Below are positions 59,255 through 64,000 of a stretch of 64,000 bases of DNA, in pieces. Position 1 is the stretch's first letter. Each line of letters opens with the position of its first letter. The notes beneath the pieces are model-generated. The model did no database searches. It was given only the letters and a program-made list of their open reading frames with translations, and was not told where the DNA came from. Position numbers and translations under genes: made by a program. Source of the stretch: Pseudomonas antarctica (GTDB taxonomy: Bacteria > Pseudomonadota > Gammaproteobacteria > Pseudomonadales > Pseudomonadaceae); contig NZ_CP015600.1 of the NCBI RefSeq assembly GCF_001647715.1, forward strand, positions 2,790,001 through 2,854,000, written 5' to 3'.

Positions 59255-60340
59255 ATGAGTCAGCAAGCCGTGAAATTTGCCTACTGGGTGCCCAACGTGA
59301 GCGGTGGGTTGGTGGTGAGCAAGATTGAACAACGCACCCATTGGGGTATTGACTACAACCGCAAACTGGCGCAGTTGGCCGAAGCGGCAGGCTTTGAATA
59401 TGGCCTGACGCAAATTCGCTTCACCGCAGGCTACGGCGCCGAAAACCAGCATGAATCCGTGGCGTTCAGCCATGCGCTGCTGGCGGCCACCACCACGCTC
59501 AAGGTCATCGCCGCGATCTTGCCCGGCCCATGGCAGCCGGCGCTGGCGGCCAAGCAACTGGCGACTATCGACCAGCTCACCAACGGCCGTATCGCGGTGA
59601 ATATCGTCAGTGGCTGGTTCAAGGGCGAATTCCAGGCCATCGGTGAGCCGTGGCTGGAGCACGATGAGCGCTATCGCCGCTCCGAGGAATTTATCCGCGC
59701 GCTGAAGGGCATCTGGAGCCAGGACGATTTCACCTTCAAGGGCGACTTCTACCGTTTCAACAACTACACCCTCAAGCCCAAGCCGCTGGGCCAGCCGGAA
59801 GTCTTCCAGGGCGGCAGCTCGCGGGCGGCGCGGGACATGGCCGCACGCGTGTCGGACTGGTACTTCACCAACGGCAACACGCCGGAAGGCATCAAGGCCC
59901 AGGTGGATGACATTCGTACCAAGGCTGCCGCGAATAACCATTCGGTCAAAGTCGGCGTGAATGCCTTTGTGATCGCCCGCGACACCGAGGAAGAAGCCCG
60001 CGCCGTGCTCGCAGAAATCATCGACAAGGCCGACCCCGAGGCGGTGAATGCGTTTGGTGATGCCGCCAAGCAGGCAGGCAAGGCCTCGCCGGAAGGTGAG
60101 GGCAACTGGGCCAAGTCCAGCTTCGAAGACCTGGTGCAATACAACGACGGCTTCAAGACCAACCTGATCGGCACCCCGCAGCAGATTGCCGAGCGCATCG
60201 TTGCGCTCAAGGCCGTGGGCGTTGACCTGGTGCTGGCCGGCTTCCTGCACTTCCAGGAGGAAGTCGAGTACTTCGGCAAACGCGTGTTGCCGCTGGTTCG
60301 CGAGCTGGAAGCCAAAGCCGGGATCAAGCAAGTGGCTTGA
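59255..60340 (+). CDS. sfnG: Dimethyl-sulfone monooxygenase SfnG
   Basis: A 361-residue luciferase-like flavin monooxygenase. The start KFAYWVPNVSGGLVVSKIEQ is the SfnG hallmark, with FMNH2-dependent family features in AAKQLATIDQLTNGRIAVNI, VSGWFKGEF and VFQGGSSRAARDMAARVSDW. SfnG converts dimethyl sulfone to methanesulfinate and formaldehyde, a step in using sulfones as sulfur source. A flavin reductase (SfnF) is not next to it. Its 3' end overlaps the convergent GNAT-C39 gene by 17 nt. Confidence 0.94.
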   Translation: MSQQAVKFAYWVPNVSGGLVVSKIEQRTHWGIDYNRKLAQLAEAAGFEYGLTQIRFTAGYGAENQHESVAFSHALLAATTTLKVIAAILPGPWQPALAAKQLATIDQLTNGRIAVNIVSGWFKGEFQAIGEPWLEHDERYRRSEEFIRALKGIWSQDDFTFKGDFYRFNNYTLKPKPLGQPEVFQGGSSRAARDMAARVSDWYFTNGNTPEGIKAQVDDIRTKAAANNHSVKVGVNAFVIARDTEEEARAVLAEIIDKADPEAVNAFGDAAKQAGKASPEGEGNWAKSSFEDLVQYNDGFKTNLIGTPQQIAERIVALKAVGVDLVLAGFLHFQEEVEYFGKRVLPLVRELEAKAGIKQVA

Positions 60341-61424
60341 AAAGCACAACCGCCGCACGCAATTTGTTATTGCCGAACCGGCACATTCGCTCGAACTCCC
60401 CATGGCTGACCGGCAGGTGCTGGCAGTCCAGGGGCTGGCGATGCTGGCTGTGGTCTACATCGGGGTCGTGCAGGTAAACGAAGTCCTCGTCGCAATCGGT
60501 GACCATCACCCAATGGGGCGATTTGGAGCGGGTGAGGCGGTAGCTGCTGATCAACACCAGCGGCTGTCCGCCGTCCTGCAATACTTGAGGTAAATCCAGC
60601 GCGCCGCCGAGCACCTGCTCAACATCGCTGCCTGCCAGCTCTTCCTCAAACGCCTCGTGGACCAGGCGCATGACGTCCTTTTTATGCTGGTCACGCACGC
60701 CGTCGAGAAACAGCGGCCCGCGCACATTCACCTGCATTCGCACCCTGAACCCCCGACGCCAGGCCGCCAGGGCCAAGCCTTGCGGGCTGCAGCCGCCATG
60801 GCCTGCGGTCATGAACACGGTGGTCGCCTCGCGCCAGATTTGCAGCTCTTCGCGGCGCTGGGCGAGGCGATGCGGTACCAGCGCGCCCATGGCCATCAGC
60901 AGGCAGGCGGCGCCGCAGGTGAAGTCGGTGGTCTGCTGGTAGTACGGCACGCTCTGCGGGCGCGCGACCTGATGCTGGAGAATGCGTTTTTCCAGGCGGA
61001 TGGCGGCGGTGTGGTCTTCGTAATAGTCGTTGATCAGGGCAAAGCGGCGGTAGCCATTGCGTTCATACAGGGCGAGGGCGCCGGGGTTGTCGGTGCGCAC
61101 CTCCAGGCGCAGGTAAGCGCAATCATGCGCTACGGCGCAGGCCTCAATGCGCGTCAGCAACTGCTTGCCCAGGCCCGTGCCCCGTGCATGCTCGGCGATC
61201 GCGATGGAGTAGAGCCGCGCCAGCGAGGTGCCGCGATGGAACAACACCAGCGCATAACCGAGCAATTGCTGCTCATTTTCCGCGACCAGCAACTGGCCAT
61301 GGGCGCGGCTGACCATCCACTGGAAACTGCGCGGCGAGAGCCGGTCAGTGGTGAAACAATGCTGTTCCAGCGCCACCAATTCGGGCACATCAGCGGGGGT
61401 TGCAACGCGAAAGGAAAGAGCCAT
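60324..61424 (-). CDS. GNAT acetyltransferase fused to a C39-like cysteine peptidase
   Basis: A 366-residue two-domain protein. Residues 1-~145 are a GNAT domain with the acetyl-CoA loop ARGTGLGKQLL (80-90) and the substrate-side pattern VRTDNPGALALYERNGYRR. Residues ~150-366 resemble peptidase family C39: Cys170 in TTDFTCGAACLLMAMG, His304 in KSPHWVMVTDCD, and Asp320 in YLHDPD, a Cys-His-Asp set. It is divergent from an ATP-grasp ligase gene 94 nt away. Such fusions have been noted beside RimK-like ligases in comparative work on peptide amidoligases. A role in making or trimming a modified peptide is inference. Confidence 0.88.
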   Translation of the reverse strand: MALSFRVATPADVPELVALEQHCFTTDRLSPRSFQWMVSRAHGQLLVAENEQQLLGYALVLFHRGTSLARLYSIAIAEHARGTGLGKQLLTRIEACAVAHDCAYLRLEVRTDNPGALALYERNGYRRFALINDYYEDHTAAIRLEKRILQHQVARPQSVPYYQQTTDFTCGAACLLMAMGALVPHRLAQRREELQIWREATTVFMTAGHGGCSPQGLALAAWRRGFRVRMQVNVRGPLFLDGVRDQHKKDVMRLVHEAFEEELAGSDVEQVLGGALDLPQVLQDGGQPLVLISSYRLTRSKSPHWVMVTDCDEDFVYLHDPDVDHSQHRQPLDCQHLPVSHGEFERMCRFGNNKLRAAVVLFKPLA

Positions 61425-61518
61425 ATGACCGCCGTAAAAGTTGCGTAACGAAACGGGACTTCTCTAAAAGATCGTGCTTAATAGAAAAGGTCGAGTTCTC
61501 TAAAGCGGATCAAATATT

Positions 61519-63105
61519 ATGTCGGCGGTACAAAGTCATTGGCGTGAAGTATCCGAGCAAACCGTCGCGGCGACAATAACTTCCAACGGTTATTTTTCCG
61601 CGCCTCTTAAAGGTTCCAGTCAAGTCGTGATTATTGTCGAGCGCAAGGAAGATTGGGCCTCCTACTTCCCCAGCGAAGACATCGTGACGGCCCAGGAGTA
61701 CCTCGAGCAAACCCGCGAGAACGAAACGGGCAAGCGCGTGCAGGTCATCAACCTGTGCCGTAGCTACAAGTACCTGGGGCACGGTTACTACTGCTCGTTG
61801 CTGGCCGAAGCACGAGGGCACAAGGTGATTCCATCGGTGCGTACCATCAGCGAACTGACCAAAAAGTCGCTGTATGGCTTGTCCCTGGATGACTTGGATA
61901 AAACCCTCGATAAAGCCTTGAGTCATCACCTCTACAGCAATACCGAAGGGTTTACCCTGACGCTGTACTTTGGCCGAACCAATATAGAACCGTTGCAGGA
62001 GTTGGCCCGTCAGCTGTTTGAAACCTTCCCGTGTCCGATCTTGTTAGTTGAATTTCGCAAGAACAACGGCTGGCATATCGAGGGCGTGAAATCCGGCGTA
62101 TTGCACAAGTTACGCGACGACCAGGAAGACCAGTTCGCCCACGCCCTCGACAACTTCAGCCGCAAGATCTGGCGCCAACCGCGCTCACGTCGATTGGCCC
62201 GCTATGACCTGGCCATCCTCCATGATCCCCAGGAGCAATTGCCGCCGTCGAATGCCAAGGCGCTGGAGAACTTCGTGCGCGTCGGCAAGGGCCTGGGCAT
62301 TGATGTGGAACTGATCGAGCGCAAGGATTACTCGCGCCTCGCCGAGTACGACGCCTTGCTGATCCGTGAGACCACCAGCGTCGACAACCACACCTACCGT
62401 TTTGCCAAGAAAGCCGAAAGCGAAGGCCTGGTGGTGATGGATGACCCGGCGTCGATCCTGCGCTGTACCAACAAGGTCTACCTCACCGACCTGCTCAACA
62501 GTCACCAACTGGGTATGCCCGCCACCGAGATTCTCTACAAGGAGCGACCGGAAGATTTCGAGCGGGTCGGCGAACGCCTCGGCTTCCCGCTGGTGTTGAA
62601 GATCCCCGACGGTTGTTTCTCCCGGGGCGTGATCAAGGTTGAAAGCCAGGAAGCCTTGCTCAAGGCCACCGCCGAGTTGTTTGAACACTCGGTGCTGTTA
62701 CTGGCCCAGGAGTTTTTCTACACCGAGTACGACTGGCGCATCGGCGTACTCAACCGCAAGCCGATCTTTGCCTGCCAGTACTTCATGTCCAAGGGCCATT
62801 GGCAGATCTACAACCACAAGGCCATCGGCCAGGACATCAACGGCGAATGCCGCACCCTGGCGGTCCACGAAGCGCCCAAGGCGGTGGTGGAACTGGCGGT
62901 CAAGACCGCCAACCTGATCGGCGACGGCCTGTACGGCGTCGACCTCAAGCAATCCGGCGACAAGGTGGTGGTGATCGAGGTCAACGACAACCCCAATATG
63001 GATGCCGGTATCGAAGATGCCTATTTGCAAGACGACCTGTATGCGCTGGTGCTGGAGGAGTTTGTACGGCGCCTGGAATTGAAACGCCAAGGCCAGGTCT
63101 GGTGA
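61519..63105 (+). CDS. RimK-type ATP-grasp ligase with N-terminal RLAN-like domain
   Basis: A 528-residue ligase, nearly twice the length of RimK. The N-terminal ~150 residues (IIVERKEDWASYFPSEDIVT, LCRSYKYLGHGYYCSLLAEA) resemble the RimK-like ATP-grasp N-terminal (RLAN) domain. A middle region (~150-310) precedes the ATP-grasp core: NKVYLTDLLNSHQLGMPATE, FPLVLKIPDGCFSRGVIKV, YDWRIGVLNRKPIFACQYFM, and the Mg-binding GLYGVDLKQSG...VIEVNDNPNMDAG. These enzymes join an amino acid or peptide to a carboxylate using ATP. A CorA-like gene starts 6 nt after its stop, indicating an operon. Confidence 0.88.
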   Translation: MSAVQSHWREVSEQTVAATITSNGYFSAPLKGSSQVVIIVERKEDWASYFPSEDIVTAQEYLEQTRENETGKRVQVINLCRSYKYLGHGYYCSLLAEARGHKVIPSVRTISELTKKSLYGLSLDDLDKTLDKALSHHLYSNTEGFTLTLYFGRTNIEPLQELARQLFETFPCPILLVEFRKNNGWHIEGVKSGVLHKLRDDQEDQFAHALDNFSRKIWRQPRSRRLARYDLAILHDPQEQLPPSNAKALENFVRVGKGLGIDVELIERKDYSRLAEYDALLIRETTSVDNHTYRFAKKAESEGLVVMDDPASILRCTNKVYLTDLLNSHQLGMPATEILYKERPEDFERVGERLGFPLVLKIPDGCFSRGVIKVESQEALLKATAELFEHSVLLLAQEFFYTEYDWRIGVLNRKPIFACQYFMSKGHWQIYNHKAIGQDINGECRTLAVHEAPKAVVELAVKTANLIGDGLYGVDLKQSGDKVVVIEVNDNPNMDAGIEDAYLQDDLYALVLEEFVRRLELKRQGQVW

Positions 63106-63111
63106 CGCGCC

Positions 63112-64000
63112 ATGATCCAGCGTTTTGAACTGACCGACGGAAAGCTGCGCAAAGGGGACAGGGACGACGCTCCGATCATGCTGTTCAATAACCCGGATGT
63201 TGCCGAACGCGAATGGCTGCGCGACCACCATAAACTCGACGAACACGCCCTGGCCTCGGCACTCGACCCGGACGAAGTCTCACGTATTGAATTTCACCCC
63301 GACTACCTGTTCCTGATCTGGAAACGCCCGGAGAAATACTCCGGTGGTGGCAACCTGATGTTTGAAGTGGCGTCCTGCGGCCTGTTGTTTTCGCCGGGTC
63401 GCCTGCTGGTGATTGCTACCGATGAAACCCCGCTGTCCGGCCTCGGCGCTCGCCGGCCGCTGCACACGCCATTGGATGTGCTGCTCGATCTGTTGCTCAA
63501 CAACATCCATCACTACTTGGGCCACCTCAAGGTGATCAAGTTGGTTGCGCGGGAGTTGCAGCAACAGTTCAACGCGTCGATGAGCAACCATCACCTGATG
63601 CAAATGTTCAACCTCAGCGAGAGCCTGATCTATTACATCAACGCGCTGCACAGCAACGGCGCGGTGCTGTCGCGGTTGCGTAATCATGGGGAAAAGGAAC
63701 ATTTCAGCGCCGAGATCCTGGGGCTGATCGATGACCTGATCATTGAAAACCACCAGTGCTACAAGCAGGCGGAGATCTACTCCAATGTGTTTTCCGGGTT
63801 GATCGACGCGCGCGGCAACCTGATGAACAACAGCATGAACAACCTGCTGCGCAAGCTGACGTTGATCAACGTGGTGTTCCTGCCGCTTAACCTGATTGCC
63901 AGTGTGGGCGGCATGTCGGAGTTCAGCATGATGACGGCGGGTACACCGTGGTGGGTGTCGTACCCGCTGTTGATGGTGGCGATGGGCGTTGGGGCGGGGT
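63112..64000 (+). CDS. CorA-like divalent-cation transporter, truncated by right edge
   Basis: The first 296 codons of a CorA-family protein; the window ends inside the last membrane region. A long soluble N-terminal domain (ALASALDPDEVSRIEFHPDY, NNIHHYLGHLKVIKLVAREL, a helical NNSMNNLLRKLTLI stalk) leads to the first pore helix (LINVVFLPLNLIASVGGMSE). The family signature GMN reads GMS here. The partial second helix (WWVSYPLLMVAMGVGAG) follows. It lies 6 nt behind the ATP-grasp gene and could supply Mg2+ or act on the product, though a stand-alone transporter role is equally possible. The gene begins at ATG 63112 and is too close to the edge to show its stop. Confidence 0.85.
   Translation, partial: MIQRFELTDGKLRKGDRDDAPIMLFNNPDVAEREWLRDHHKLDEHALASALDPDEVSRIEFHPDYLFLIWKRPEKYSGGGNLMFEVASCGLLFSPGRLLVIATDETPLSGLGARRPLHTPLDVLLDLLLNNIHHYLGHLKVIKLVARELQQQFNASMSNHHLMQMFNLSESLIYYINALHSNGAVLSRLRNHGEKEHFSAEILGLIDDLIIENHQCYKQAEIYSNVFSGLIDARGNLMNNSMNNLLRKLTLINVVFLPLNLIASVGGMSEFSMMTAGTPWWVSYPLLMVAMGVGAG

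Noticed and set aside
59060..60403. 447-codon minus-strand frame opposite sfnG
   Set aside because: sfnG is a strong family match; the antisense frame has no recognisable domain and crosses the sfnG promoter.

Overview
The window looks like chromosome of a Pseudomonas fluorescens-group bacterium. The evidence is high GC coding sequence, REP/BIME repeats built on GTGGGAGC...CTTGCC arms, the kgu/ptxS 2-ketogluconate locus, an AlkB-Pra-FadL alkane locus and an sfnB/sfnG dimethyl-sulfone locus. No tRNA, rRNA, CRISPR array, integrase or transposase was recognised. All assignments were read by eye from translated sequence and motifs; no search was run.

Layout. (1) 1-12.4 kb: the right-hand part of a type VI secretion (T6SS) cluster on the + strand: two low-GC small genes, a PAAR tip protein, an unrecognised membrane protein, tssM, tssA, tssF, tssG, tssJ, tssE and an unusual ImpA_N-transmembrane-OmpA protein. 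The sheath, Hcp, VgrG, ClpV, TssK and TssL genes are not here and presumably lie to the left. (2) 12.4-15.3 kb: two small minus-strand genes and a PTS EIIC-EAL fusion predicted to degrade c-di-GMP. (3) 15.3-32.5 kb: a hydrocarbon region. A minus-strand operon (Baeyer-Villiger monooxygenase, SDR, di-iron-type hydrolase) diverges from an alpha/beta hydrolase. It is followed by alkB, two Pra-type secreted proteins, fadL, fadE, a long FabG-like reductase, a MaoC hydratase, a thiolase and fadD. Together they could cover terminal oxidation, subterminal oxidation (alcohol to ketone to ester to acid), uptake and beta-oxidation. (4) 32.5-34.0 kb: a gene-free block with a nested palindrome and 3.4 copies of a 289-bp tandem repeat, each carrying a REP pair. 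(5) 34.0-39.3 kb: kguD-kguT-kguK-kguE and ptxS, with two identical PtxS-type palindromes. (6) 39.4-46.7 kb: two adjacent paralogous Ig-like proteins of unknown function, a type Va autotransporter and a 155-residue unknown protein.

(7) 47.0-54.1 kb: a DUF1345 membrane protein, an RND pump with its adaptor but no outer-membrane channel gene, and a divergent OmpR-type two-component system. (8) 54.1-57.7 kb: an ECF sigma/anti-sigma pair with a DUF3455 secreted protein, a methyltransferase and a TauE/SafE permease. (9) 57.7-60.3 kb: divergent sfnB-like and sfnG genes, each preceded by a plausible sigma-54 -24/-12 element. (10) 60.3-64 kb: a GNAT-C39-peptidase fusion divergent from an ATP-grasp ligase of the RimK type, which is followed 6 nt later by a CorA-like protein cut by the right edge. 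This last group is a candidate peptide-modification system of unknown product.

The items most worth follow-up are the GNAT-C39/ATP-grasp/CorA locus, the Ig-like paralogue pair with its autotransporter, the ImpA_N-OmpA T6SS protein, the 289-bp REP-bearing tandem array and the paired sigma-54 elements between sfnB and sfnG.
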